Shown: positions 24,111 to 35,146 of the stretch, piece by piece
Layout of the letters: every line of letters starts with the position of its first letter
Position numbering within the stretch: the stretch's first letter is position 1
NCBI GenBank assembly: GCA_029168955.1
Contig: JAPDOI010000010.1
Location: 717,501-781,500 of the forward strand
Length of the DNA: 64,000 bases
Reading direction: 5' to 3'
Source: Aplectana chamaeleonis
Lineage: Eukaryota > Nematoda > Chromadorea > Rhabditida > Cosmocercidae
The notes under the pieces: generated by a model
The model's input: the letters and a program-made list of their open reading frames with translations, nothing else
What the model was told of the DNA's origin: nothing
Database searches by the model: none
Position numbers and translations under genes: made by a program

Positions 24111-24301
24111 GGTCCTTTGATTCTAGGGAGGGGGGTTACGTTACGCATAATCGTGACCGGCGTTCTCATAGTGTCATAAATGTCCAGCTGATTCATGGCT
24201 CATCCAATATTCTTACAAAAACTACAATACTAGTCAGGTTTCGAACTTAGTTGTGTTTTAGATTTTCTTCTTATTCACACCGATGTGTTGGTAGTCCGAC
24301 A

Positions 24302-25245
24302 ATGTGTATGTTTTTTTTGTTGAAGTTTTTTTCTGCCCTACAATCCGTTCCATCTGTTTCATCTGTCAGTTTGATTTTCATAAATTCTTAAGACTTTGAC
24401 TTCAAGTATGAAATCTGTAGAAGGTGAACAGCAATTTTCATCGTGTTCGGACGAGGACAAAACACGGCCTAGAGAGCTGAAGACTCATGGAGCGGGTATG
24501 GAAAATGTGCCTTTGGCAAACCTACACCACTGAACTGGTGCAAAAAATTCAATATGAGGACTAAATCTCAAAAATGACGAGGTGCAGAATTTGACGAGGA
24601 GTGTTCGAGACGCGTTTGATGGAGCGTGGTCGTCCACCAACTCTTGGATTAGCTAGGAAGAGAGACCGCAATAGCACCAATATCAGTTAAACGTCAATAG
24701 CACTTCTATTTATGTATATAAATAGTGGTTGTTTGATTGTAGTAATAGCGGTATTATTACCAGTTGTTGCTTTGGAAGCTGAGATAAAGGAGACTTTAAC
24801 TCGTGATCCCGGTGGTTTGTCACAAAGTGTAGCGCTAGCTCTTTTTCAGTCCATTGTGGTTTTTATGGTACTCGGCATAGTTGATATCAGGAGAGGAGAC
24901 CTAGATCCTAGTTCCGCTTGTGGAACTTTCGCTCTGGTTGTCTTCGTAGTATCTATAATGAAACCTATGGCAGCTATGTTGATGGTTGTTATTCTAAAGT
25001 ATGTGACACCCGAAATGTGTGAAATCGAAAGAACTGGTTTGCACTTGCATTCAGTTCCTCTATGGACCTGTCTTGGTGAGAGAATTCAATTGTCTTCTAT
25101 TCAAAAGACCTTTTTTCGTACGATAGCTTATGCTGAAACAAGATACATAAGCTCTGGTACATCCCGAGTGACCTGTTGATTTCGATTATCACCAGCAGCG
25201 GAGCGATGGGCCTCGGTGAAATATAACTAGTGATAAGGAGATTTC
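24302..25245 (+). pseudogene. Upstream part of viral element, plus arm (Cys-containing and hydrophobic NS2-like segments)
   Basis: It is the reverse-complement partner of 20146-21182. From 24420 to 24690 the frame is broken but has scattered cysteines like the minus arm. From 24712 to 25179 an open frame of 155 codons has at least three hydrophobic segments (CLIVVIAVLLPVVAL, SIVVFMVLGIVDI, FALVVFVVSIMKPMAAML), as expected for an NS2-type membrane protein upstream of an NS2B-NS3 unit. About 170 bp after 25145 are absent from the other arm, and contain the stop that ends the frame. The chosen open frame starts inside the conserved region, so its first Met is not necessarily the viral start. Confidence 0.75.
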
Positions 25246-25249
25246 GACG

Positions 25250-25552
25250 ATGAAGCAACGGCCCCGCGCTGTGATAACCGAAAACATGAGTTCACTCGGA
25301 ATGAAAAAGAGTTCAACTGATGTCGGAGATCTAAATGTGTGGCGAGATGCCCTCCCTCTGGAACAACAAAATTCCGATGATATTTATTTCTTCGAAAAGA
25401 AAGGTAATGGTCATTTGGGTATAGCTTTCTACGCCGCTATTTTTTTCGCGACTGCTTTGGTGTCCAATACACCATTCGCCTGTGACTTCCTGTTTGTTTT
25501 AGCCCAGGCAGGGGGCAGAGAGAGAGAGAGAGACAACCAAGGACAGAGATAA
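25250..25552 (+). pseudogene. NS2B-like protease cofactor segment (plus arm)
   Basis: An acidic stretch (STDVGDLNVWRDALPLEQQ) is followed by a hydrophobic helix (HLGIAFYAAIFFATALV). This is the layout of the NS2B cofactor, which wraps around the NS3 protease and anchors it in the membrane. The frame ends in a run of GA dinucleotides at about 25516-25533 that is longer than in the minus arm. This run puts the segment out of frame with the protease downstream. The assignment rests on position and hydropathy, not on sequence identity. Confidence 0.6.
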
Positions 25553-26752
25553 GGCTGCTAGATGCTGAAAAGTTGTCTACCACGAATGGAATCTACTCAA
25601 AAAGGCGAATGATCGGTTCTGTCCCATATTCCGCGGGTTATGCAGTGTTCTGGCGTGGCTCCATGCACACTCGAGCCCACGTAACGGGTGATGTCCCATT
25701 ACTGATGAACCAGAAAGATGGACAGGTGAGTTTCTCAACACCGAGTTACTCTAATGAATCAGCAGACTTTATTGTGTGGGGTGGTTCCCTGAGAATTTCT
25801 GCTGTTGCTGAGGATAAAAGAGTCGCTGTTGACGATTGTAACCGAAAGCACATAATCAATTCAGCGGTTCAGGAATCCTCGAATGAAATGTTATATTTCT
25901 CGAGTTTGAAAACCAAGAATGAAACTTCAGGATGCCCTGCGTTTACGCTGAATAATGCTGGTGAGGTGGAATTAGCTGGTTTGATAGGATCGGACATTCA
26001 AGGTCCTTGGAGCTTCATGAAACCGAACTTGTATCAAGTCAAAAAAATACCATCCGCGCCTGTGGAGATGCCTGTGCAAGTAGATCTTCCTAGTGGAAGT
26101 CAACAGATTACTGTACATCCTGGCGCTGGCAGAACCAGGGATATCCTTCCTCGGTTAATGGAGGACGCTCTGATACAGAAGAAAGACATCGTAGTTTCTG
26201 CTCCAACGAGGGTGATATGTTCACAGATGTATTCTTCTTTGCTAGAATACACTGAGGAAAGGGAATTGCCATGTCATAGATTGCGTAGACACAGGACACG
26301 AGATCTTTCCAAGAAGGTGTTTGGAGCAGTGGGAAGGATAACGATTATACCACACGCGGTTCTGGCTCGAGAGTTGTTACTCACGAGTAAAAACCAGAAG
26401 GTTCCAACCGTTTTCATAGTTGACGAAGCCCATTATTCTGACGTGAAATCTATCATTTTGCTGTCTGTTTTACGTGGACTGAGAATGAATATAAGATTCA
26501 CTGTTGTTGAATTTTCGGCTTCAACAAGAGACTGGGATTCAAATGTTATGAATTTCCAAGAAGGATCAAACTATCACATAGAAGAGAAAAAGTTCTCCAC
26601 AGAGAAACTCAAAGAAACTTTGCGAAATCTGTCCGGGAAAGGTTTGAAGGTGATGGTTTTATGTGAATCTGTCCATGTTTCTTGCGAAAATGTAGCCAAA
26701 ATGATTGATCCAGTTCAAACTTCAAAATTCCAACGAGCGACTTATGGAATGT
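25553..26752 (+). pseudogene. Flavivirus-like NS3 protease plus helicase N-terminal half (plus arm)
   Basis: This is the longest viral frame, about 400 codons, open from the in-frame LLDAEK just before 25573. The protease has MHTRAH (His), SADFIVWGG (Asp) and a serine loop seen as NETSGCPAF (Ser and following Gly kept, preceding Gly changed to Glu), then GEVELAGLIGS. The helicase follows with HPGAGRTR at motif I (Arg at the lysine position), VSAPTR (Ia) and VDEAH (II). Protease-to-helicase spacing fits the flavivirid NS3 layout. The frame ends at a TAA at 26752-26754 created at the junction with the inserted family C element. Without that insertion the minus arm continues directly. Translation of a stable protein is unlikely, given the changed Walker lysine and lost downstream frame. 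Confidence 0.95.
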
Positions 26753-26899
26753 AACGTCGGCATGGATCTGGAAGAGACATCGCGTTCACTGTTGAAGGTT
26801 CGCGCAAACTCGGTGCCATATTCTATAGCATAGGTGCACCGAGTTTGCGCCAACCTTCAACAGTAGACGCGAAGCCTCTTCCGGATCCATGCCGACGTT
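26751..26899. mobile_element. Small foldback MITE family C (inside viral element)
   Basis: About 147 bp have inverse ends AACGTCGGCATGGATC and GATCCATGCCGACGTT, and an inner inverse pair around CACCGAGTTTGCGCCAACCT. The minus arm reads straight through this place (GGAATGTTTGCTTC in sense), giving an exact empty site. Relatives lie at about 60969-61118 and 62190-62285. Confidence 0.9.
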
Positions 26900-27600
26900 T
26901 TGCTTCTTAAATACGTCAAAAGCGGGCGCCACCGGAAGGATTATTCATACTTGTGACCAAGATGTGTGAATGTGGTGTTAACCCGGATGTTGATGTGGTG
27001 GTCGACCCAATGAAAGCAATGGTATTCAAATTGAGGACACCGGGTATTTGTTGCTTGGAAAAGGAATACAATGTCATCACAGCCTCTAGTCAATTGCAGA
27101 GGAGAGGAAGAGTCGGTATACATAAAAGCTAAGTTATGTCTGGAATCTTTAGGCTTTCCATTGCCCATTGGTGAAACCTCCGGATGGGAAGATAATGATT
27201 TCGCTGTTTCTATACATCAAGCCAAGCTCTTTTTGGATCAAGGGACTACAGGCAAAACGTCTAGTTTGTGTTATTTCTATTACGCTTACCATCTAGACGG
27301 AAGAATGCGGACTTTGGAAGAAATGAGTGCACTCATCGAATCTGACCGTGGGAAAAGATTTTTCTGCGCGAAATTAAGGAGAAAAACGCTAAAGTTGCGC
27401 TGGTTCGATTATTCTGATCCGGGGCTTGTTGGTCGATTCATGAGGATGCTAGGTCAACCGAAACCATTGGTCACGAATTCTGTTGTGAATGACGTAGCTG
27501 AAGTCACAAATTCGAACGTGTATATCTCTTCAGAGTCGGAAGAAGAGTTGGCGGACGATGATTAGCTGAGCCAGCCTGTTGAGAAGCAGCGTTGGTGGTG
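26900..27600 (+). pseudogene. Flavivirus-like NS3 helicase C-terminal part and end of viral frame (plus arm)
   Basis: After the family C insert the helicase resumes (CGVNPDVDVVVDP, then QRRGRVG followed by Ile where the minus copy has Arg). A deletion of about 76 bp at 27125, relative to the minus arm, shifts the frame. Beyond it an open frame runs through LESLGFPLPIGETSGWEDND to the C-terminus SSESEEELADDD and a TAG at 27563-27565. The last 90 codons are absent from the minus arm. A CCCAATAAAC sequence follows within 60 bases. A stop shortly after the helicase, instead of a continuing polyprotein, fits a segmented (jingmen-type) NS3-like segment. Confidence 0.85.
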
Positions 27601-27712
27601 GCAACCCTCCCAATAAACTTTTTGTAAAAATAAAAAGATTGGCAACTTTTGATAGTACTGAGGGTTTTTCTGTTAATCTTTTCCCCTCGCAGTAGTTTTA
27701 ACCCCCTTTTCT

Positions 27713-27780
27713 TGAAGGCAGTGTTCACGATAATCTTCGATTTTGAGATTAATAGCTAAATCGATTGTTTGGCCCCCGGG
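27713..27780 (+). mobile_element. MITE family A, terminal fragment
   Basis: TGAAGGCAGTGTTCACGATA matches the family A terminus. No partner right end was found downstream, so this appears to be a fragment. It starts about 150 bp beyond the end of the plus-arm viral frame. Confidence 0.5.
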
Positions 27781-28266
27781 TAGAACATAAATGACGAAGG
27801 AATTGAGAAAAACGCACCAGAAGATCACGAAATCTTTTACTCTCACCCCACCTCTTTACTCTCACAGGAACTGTTCGTTGTGACAACGAAATCATTTGTG
27901 AGCCCGTCCTTTACAATTATTTACTTTCGGTTGCTCCGTTCTTCTCTTCAAACCCTTCCTAGTACTATTTTGCCTGAAATATTCTTCAATTTTCGACTGA
28001 TCCCATTTTTCACCGTAGACAACCACCGTGGACATGTTCATACAACTGGACAACTAGTCCATGTTAAAGAATAATGCCAATAAAATACGCAGGTTTAATG
28101 CGTTTTTCGCCGTTGCTTCGTTATTTCTGTAACATTCGGTGGCCAACGCTTTGTACTCCTTAAAGTGTGGTCTGAAAAAAATATATTGTTAAGATATAAT
28201 TCTTTATTGTCAAACGAAGCTCCGAAATCTTCAGACGCTCGCGAAGGTTCTTGGGGACGGATTGTG
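27781..28266. other. Non-coding region
   Basis: No gene is supported; the open frames are short and without motifs. Confidence 0.4.
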
Positions 28267-29540
28267 TTAACACTTAAGAGACCACGTGTCCACACTGCGC
28301 ACCCACGCCATGAAACTTTTAATATTTTCTATATTTCACTGGCGTGGAGTCTTTCTTGATTACGGATAGGTTCCTTATATTATGATGTAACCTATCTACA
28401 CTCACAGTGGTCAAGCATTTTCAGTGTTCCTAGTAATTTTACAAGCATCTCCGGAAATGGCACTTTCCGATTTTTCGAGCTTCTTTGGCTGGCAATAAAT
28501 CGTTCCAAACATGACTAAGAAGAGGTATCAATGATGCTTATCACGGAACTGATGCTCTACAGTTGATTGCCGAAATAGTAGTGCCACTTATATGAGATAA
28601 GTGTAGTAGGTCATCGTTCAAAATTTTGCTGCATTGACCCCGAGGGTTATTCGAGTTGCTGTACAAGGTTCTGGTTTTTACTTTTCAATTTCCAATGAAA
28701 TTTCCTTTGACTGCGGCATACTAGCCATCGGTCAACTTTGTTTAAATTTTCGCTAAATTTCGAGTGGAGGGTAACTCGGGGGGGAAAGGGGTAAAAACCT
28801 AGCAATAGTTCAGTGCTAAAGATTTTATTGAAATCGAACTACGGGGTATATTTGGAATCGCTGAAAAATGGAGTGGTGAATACTTCACGATTTTCAGAAG
28901 CTTCGCTGGCGTCTGCCATTCGTTATCCGTTTGTAAACGTTTCAGGTGTTGGTGCGACTTCGCTCACGTGGTCACTGGGGAGGAGGGGGTGCTGATCATG
29001 AATCTGAATCCCATTTCGAGATTTCTGATAAAGTTTCTGTCGGTGGCATCAGACAACTTGGTAGATCAAAGTATTTGAGTCCGCCGAAAGTTCTATATGA
29101 GGTTCATTAGGGCATCACAAAGGAGAAGTTTGTTCATTTTTCAAATTTTCTATACTCCGGGTCGGCCTAGCACGGCTCAATCCTAACCATTAGCTGTAAC
29201 CTGAAGAAAATTCCAGAAGTCGACCAACAAACGCTTATTTCGTTACCAGCCTTGTGCATGTAAAGCTAGAATAACTTGAAAAATAAAAAAAAGCAGGTCC
29301 GCGAAAAAGCGGTGGATCATTGCTTCACCATGGCCTCACTCCAGATCTCTGAAGAGCGACATACTCTCAGGTGGAGTAGAAACGGAATACTGGTTGTCTA
29401 AGTAAGAAAGCCAGCTCCGATAAAAATGGTTTCCAGCGGACCGCGTGTCCACACTGCGCACCCACGGAAACGATTAGCCGTGGAGCGCACCGGTCCGCTG
29501 TGGAAATTCGCCGTGGAGCAGGCGGTCTCCTAAGTGTTAA
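28267..29540. mobile_element. Non-autonomous element with TTAACACTTA termini
   Basis: TTAACACTTAAGAGACC at 28267 is inverse to GGTCTCCTAAGTGTTAA at 29524-29540. The sequence CGTGTCCACACTGCGCACCC occurs near both ends in the same orientation. The interior has no gene; part of it (28640-29050) belongs to the degenerate repeat seen at 52-56 kb. Confidence 0.55.
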
Positions 29541-30328
29541 AGCTAGAACTTCCTTCTTGAACCACTTTTGATCTAGTAAGCGTTCGCCGCAGGGCAACTT
29601 TCTCAGATATGAGTTTCATAGATTATTGGGAATGGCCGAAGAATCCTCTCAAAATCACAACTTTTAAGGAAAATCGAAATGGAAAATAGTTGACAGTGGT
29701 GTTTGAATTCGCGCCGTTGGTTCTCTGAACAATTGAGGTGGATCGCAAGAAATTCCTTCATTATACGATGGCTGGCAGCGATTCGCATCAGATTACTGAC
29801 AGATGGCCAGCCTCTTTTGAGAAGATTCGTAACATTTGACATCCTGCATATATCTTTACAATAATGGGTTGGTGATCCATAAACTTTTCCAGCATTTCTG
29901 AAGGGCTCAATCAAATAATCAAACAAGAAAAACGGTAAGTGGTTCTAAGCGCACTCGATGACCTTAAGAAGTATAATGACTTTGCTGAAAAGAAGGTATT
30001 CGAAGAAAGTTTTAGTTTTTTTTTCTTTTTTTTCACAGTCGTTCCTTCATATACTGTAATTGCGAAGTTGAGAGTCAAAATCATTATACACATGAGCTGT
30101 TTCCAAAAACGGGGTTAGTGCATTTTGCTCTCGACAAAGTTCCTTGCCCAGATCCGGCGCGTTCATGCACGCAGCCCCTGAAGGTTAGAAAGCGAAACGG
30201 ATCAGAAAATCCCGTCTAGTTGCATTCAAGATCCCGAGGCAATTCTGGAGAGCTCTGTGTTTTAATCGTCGATCAGTTGCGGGTGTCGAGTACGGCAAAA
30301 TATAAATGCTGGATACGATGCATAGCCA
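29541..30328. other. Non-coding region
   Basis: No gene is supported. A 42-bp perfect palindrome at 30313-30354 (ATACGATGCATAGCCATGTG and its inverse) spans the inner end of the right inverted-repeat arm. Confidence 0.6.
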
Positions 30329-31075
30329 TGTGATCACATGGCTATGCATCGTATGTTTCGCCCGGGACTTGTGATCACTTAGAATTGTGTAAAGTAGTGA
30401 ATGAAACCTGTTAAACAAATTCTCCAGAGATCTCCATAGGGATATAGGTGAGAGGGTCCAGGAGACACGTGCTGACAAAAATTGAGCCAAATCGGTTCAA
30501 AACTAACAAAGTTAGATCGGCGAATCCTTATCAAAATTTCTTGTTGTGCGTGTGTTCCTGCTTCCTGCTTCCTTTGCGTTACGCACCCTTAGTAGTGGCC
30601 ACTGCCAGTGGTCGCAGGCGATCACTTGGGCAGGCAGGTAAGTTGGTATGTGAACAGATAAGCAGGCTGGTGGGACAGGGTCTCTCTACACACCGAGGGA
30701 GGAGTTGTCCCGCCTTTGCGGCTCTAATTCCACTCGGGACCACTCCGCTTGCATTGTGTAGCGTGACGTTTCGAACTGCAAAAAGGGGGCAATTCCTCCC
30801 TCGGTGTGTAGAGAGCCCCTGTCCCCAGGCTGGTGAGTAGGTAGACAATGAAAACTTACTGTTTCATATTAACTACTTCACCTTTTACTACTTATCATAT
30901 CAAGTGATATTATCAGTTGGTAGATCAAATCGCTAAAACACATTGTAGGCTGTACTTTTTCGTAGGGAAGGGTCAGGGGAAATGACTAACAAGTTGGTTA
31001 CTTACTGTTTCACATTAACTACTTTACTTCTTACTGCTTATCATATCATACACCATCTTCATTCCATAGTAATAA
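30329..31075 (-). repeat. Right arm of long inverted repeat (partner 9140-9885)
   Basis: It is near-identical to the reverse complement of 9140-9885, including the embedded small foldback (30665-30830). About 20.4 kb separate the arms. The open frames inside are shared with the left arm but have no known motif. Confidence 0.9.
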
Positions 31076-31080
31076 AGGAG

Positions 31081-31131
31081 AGTGGTGTCCGTCCGTCCGC
31101 CCGTCAGTCAGTCAGTCAGTCAGTCCGTCAG
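31081..31131. repeat. (GTCA/GTCC)n microsatellite
   Basis: Tetramer repeats GTCC and GTCA lie between the inverted-repeat arm and the satellite array. Confidence 0.8.
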
Positions 31132-31189
31132 TTTACGGTGTGCATTCTGTAATTGCAGACTTTTCTGTTTTACAAGGGTTAAGCCCGAA

Positions 31190-34100
31190 ACAATCAAACG
31201 GGACGTCGTAGAAAGTCAGCGGGACCCAGCGATAGTGCGCCGGACGCCGTAGAAAGTGTGCGGGACCCATGTTAGAGTACGCCGGACGTCATAGAAAGTG
31301 TACGGGACCCAGGTGAGAGTACGCCGGACGCCATAGAAAGTGTACGTGACCCATGTTAGAGTGTGCCAGACGCCGTAGGAAGTGTACGGAACCCTTTTAG
31401 GAGTGCGCCGAACACCATAGAAAGTGTGCAGGACCCATGTAAGAGTGCGCCGGACGCCAGAGAAAGTGTGCGGGACCCATGTTAGAGTGTGCCGGACGCC
31501 ATAGAAAGTGTGCGGGACCCAGTTAGGAGTGCGCCGAACGCCATAGAAATTGTGCGGGACCCATATAAGAGCGTGCCGGACGCCATAGAAAGTGTACGGT
31601 ACCCATTTAGGAGTGCGCCGAACGCCATAGAAAGTGTACGGAACCCATTTAGGAGTGCGCCGAACGCCATAGAATGTGTGCGGGACCCATGTTAGAGTGC
31701 GCCAGACGCCATAGAGTGTGTTCGGGACCCATGTTAGAGTGCGTCAGACGCCATAGAAAGTGTATGGAACCCATTTAGGAGTGCGCCGAACGACATAGAA
31801 AATGTGCGGACCCATGTTAGAGTGCGCCGGACGCCATAGAAAGTGTACGGAACCCATTCAGAGTGCGCCGGACGCCACAGAAAGTGTGCGCGACCCATGT
31901 AAGGGTGCGCCGAACGCCAGAGAAAGTGTGCGGGATACATGTTAGAGTACGCCGGATGTCATAGAAAGTGTACGGAACCCATTCAAGAGTGCGCCGGACG
32001 CCATCGAAAGTGTGCGGGACCCATGTTAGAGTACGCCGGACGCCATAGAAAGTGTACGGGACCCAGGTGAGAGTACGCCGGACGCCATAGAAAGTGTACG
32101 TGACCCATGTTAGAGTGTGCCGGACGCCATAGAAAGTGTACGGTACCCATTTAGGAGTGCGCCGAACGCCATAGAAAGTGTGCGGGACCCATGTAAGAGC
32201 GCGCCGGACGCCATAGAAAGTGTACGGGACCCATGCTCAAGTGTGCCGGACGCCGTAGAAAGTGTACGGAACCCATTTAGGAGTGCGCCGAACGCCATAG
32301 AAAGTGTACGGGACCAATGTAAGAGTGCGCCGGACGCCATCGAAAGTGTGCGGAACCCACGTTAGAGTACGCCGGACGCCATAGAAAGTGTACGGAACCC
32401 ATTTAGGAGAGCGCCGGACGCCATCGAAAGCGTGCGGGACCCATGTTAGAGTGCGCCGGACGCCGTAGGAAGTGTACGGAACCCTTTTAGTAGTGCGCCG
32501 AACGCCATAGAAAGTGTGCAGGACCCATGTAAGAGTGCGCCGGGCGCCATAGAAAGTGTAGGGAACCCATGTTAGAGTGTGCTGAACGCCATAGAAAGTG
32601 TACGGTACCCATTTAGGAGTGCGCCGAACGCCATAGAAAGTGTACGGGACCCATGTTAGAGTGTGCTGAACGCCATAGAAAGTGTACGGTACCCATTTAG
32701 GAGTGCGCCGAACGCCATAGAAAGTATGCGGGACCCACGTAAGAGCGCGCCGTACGCCATAGAAAGTGTGCGGGACCCATGTTAGAGTGTGCCGGACGCC
32801 ATAGAAAGTGTGCGGGACCCATTTAGGAGTGCGCCGAACGCCATAGGAAGTGTGCTGGACCCATATAAGAGCGTGCCGGACGCCATAGAAAGTGTACGGT
32901 ACCCATTTAGGAGTGCGCCGAACGTCATAGAAAGTGTACGGAACCCATTTAGGAGTGCGCCGAACGCCATAGAAAGTGTACGGGACCCATGTTAGAGTGT
33001 GCCGAACGCCATAGAAAGTGTGCGGTACCCATTTAGGAGTGCGCCGAACGCCATAGAAAGTGTGCGGGACCCATGTAAGAGCGCGCCGTACGCCATAGAA
33101 AGTGTGCGCGACCCATGTTAGAGTGTGCCGGACGCCATAGAAAGTGTGCGGGACCCAGTTAGGAGTGCGCCGAACGCCATAGAAATTGTGCGGGACCCAT
33201 ATAAGAGCGTGCCGGACGCCATAGAAAGTGTACGGTACCCATTTAGGAGTGCGCCGAACGCCATAGAAAGTGTACGGAACCCATTTAGGAGTGCGGCGAA
33301 CGCCATAGAATGTGTGCGGGACCCATGTTAGAGTGCGCCAGACGCCATAGAGTGTGTTCGGGACCCATGTTAGAGTGCGTCAGACGCCATAGAAAGTGTA
33401 TGGAACCCATTTAGGAGTGCGCCGAACGACATAGAAAATGTGCGGACCCATGTTAGAGTGCGCCGGACGCCATAGAAAGTGTACGGAACCCATTCAGGAG
33501 TGCGCCGGACGCCACAGAAAGTGTGCGCGACCCATGTAAGGGTGCGCCGAACGCCAGAGAAAGTGTGCGGGATACATGTTAGAGTACGCCGGATGTCATA
33601 GAAAGTGTACGGAACCCATTCAAGAGTGCGCCGGACGCCATCGAAAGTGTGCGGGACCCATGTTAGAGTACGCCGGACGCCATAGAAAGTGTACGGGACC
33701 CAGGTGAGAGTACGCCGGACGCCATAGAAAGTGTACGTGACCCATGTTAGAGTGTGCCGGACGCCATAGAAAGTGTACGGTACCCATTTAGGAGTGCGCC
33801 GAACGCCATAGAAAGTGTGCGGGACCCATGTAAGAGCGCGCCGGACGCCATAGAAAGTGTACGGGACCCATGCTCAAGTGTGCCGGACGCCGTAGAAAGT
33901 GTACGGAACCCATTTAGGAGTGCGCCGAACGCCATAGAAAGTGTACGGGACCAATGTAAGAGTGCGCCGGACGCCATCGAAAGTGTGCGGAACCCACGTT
34001 AGAGTACGCCGGACGCCATAGAAAGTGTACGGAACCCATTTAGGAGAGCGCCGGACGCCATCGAAAGCGTGCGGGACCCATGTTAGAGTGCGCCGGACGC

Positions 34101-35130
34101 CGTAGGAAGTGTACGGAACCGCTTTTAGTAGTGCGCCGAACGCCATAGAAAGTGTGCAGGACCCATGTAAGAGTGCGCCGGGCGCCATAGAAAGTGTAGG
34201 GAACCCATGTTAGAGTGTGCTGAACGCCATAGAAAGTGTACGGTACCCATTTAAGAGTGCGCCGAACGCCATAGAAAGTGTACGGGACCCATGTTAGAGT
34301 GTGCTGAACGCCATAGAAAGTGTACGGTACCCATTTAGGAGTGCGCCGAACGCCATAGAAAGTATGCGGGACCCACGTAAGAGCGCGCCGTACGCCATAG
34401 AAAGTGTGCGGGACCCATGTTAGAGTGTGCCGGACGCCATAGAAAGTGTGCGGGACCCATTTAGGAGTGCGCCGAACGCCATAGGAAGTGTGCGGGACCC
34501 ATATAAGAGCGTGCCGGACGCCATAGAAAGTGTACGGTACCCATTTAGGAGTGCGCCGAACGTCATAGAAAGTGTACGGAACCCATTTAGGAGTGCGCCG
34601 AACGCCATAGAATGTGTGCGGGACCCATGTTAGAGTGCGCCAGACGCCATAGAATGTGTGCGGGACCCATGTTAGAGTGCGTCAGACGCCATAGAAAGTG
34701 TATGGAACCCATTTAGGAATGCGCCGAACGACATAGAAAATGTGCGGGACCCATGTTAGAGTACGCCGGACGCCATAGAAAGTCTACGGGACCCATTTAG
34801 GAGTGCGCCGAACGCCAGAGAATGTGTGCGGGACCCATGTTAGAGTGCGCCGAACGCCATAGAAAGTGTACGGAACCCATTTAGGAGTGCGCCGAACGCC
34901 ATAGAAAGTGTGCAGGACCAATGTAAGAGTGCGCCGGACGCCATAGAAAGTATGCGGTACCCACGTTAGAGAGCGCCGGGTGGCATAGAAAGTCTGCGGG
35001 ACCCATGTTAGAGTGCACCAGACGCCATAGAAAGTGTGCGGGACCCATTTAAGAGTGCGCCAAACGCCATAGAGTGTGCGGGACCCATGTAAGAGTGCTC
35101 TGAACGCCATAAAAAGTGTACGGGACCTAT
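31190..35130 (+). repeat. 42-bp satellite, block B, with a 39-monomer higher-order repeat
   Basis: About 94 monomers by length have a unit like GAGTGCGCCGGACGCCATAG followed by AAAGTGTACGGGACCCATGT. Segments recur at offsets of 1636 to 1638 bp (31489 and 33125; 32117 and 33754; 32789 and 34427). The drift is explained by single-base insertions near 33490 and 34120. 1638 is 39 times 42, so a block of 39 monomers was copied as one unit. All frames are open because the period is 14 codons, and the many 60 to 100-residue frames are artefacts. Confidence 0.95.
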
Positions 35131-35146
35131 GTAGGTGTTCGCGACG

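Noticed and set aside
17942..27600. The viral element as a functioning viral gene
   Set aside because: Each arm has stops, frameshifts, a transposon insertion and altered enzyme motifs; it can only act, if at all, as RNA.
31190..35130. CRISPR-like regular repeats
   Set aside because: Units are contiguous with no unique spacers, and the context is eukaryotic; this is a satellite.
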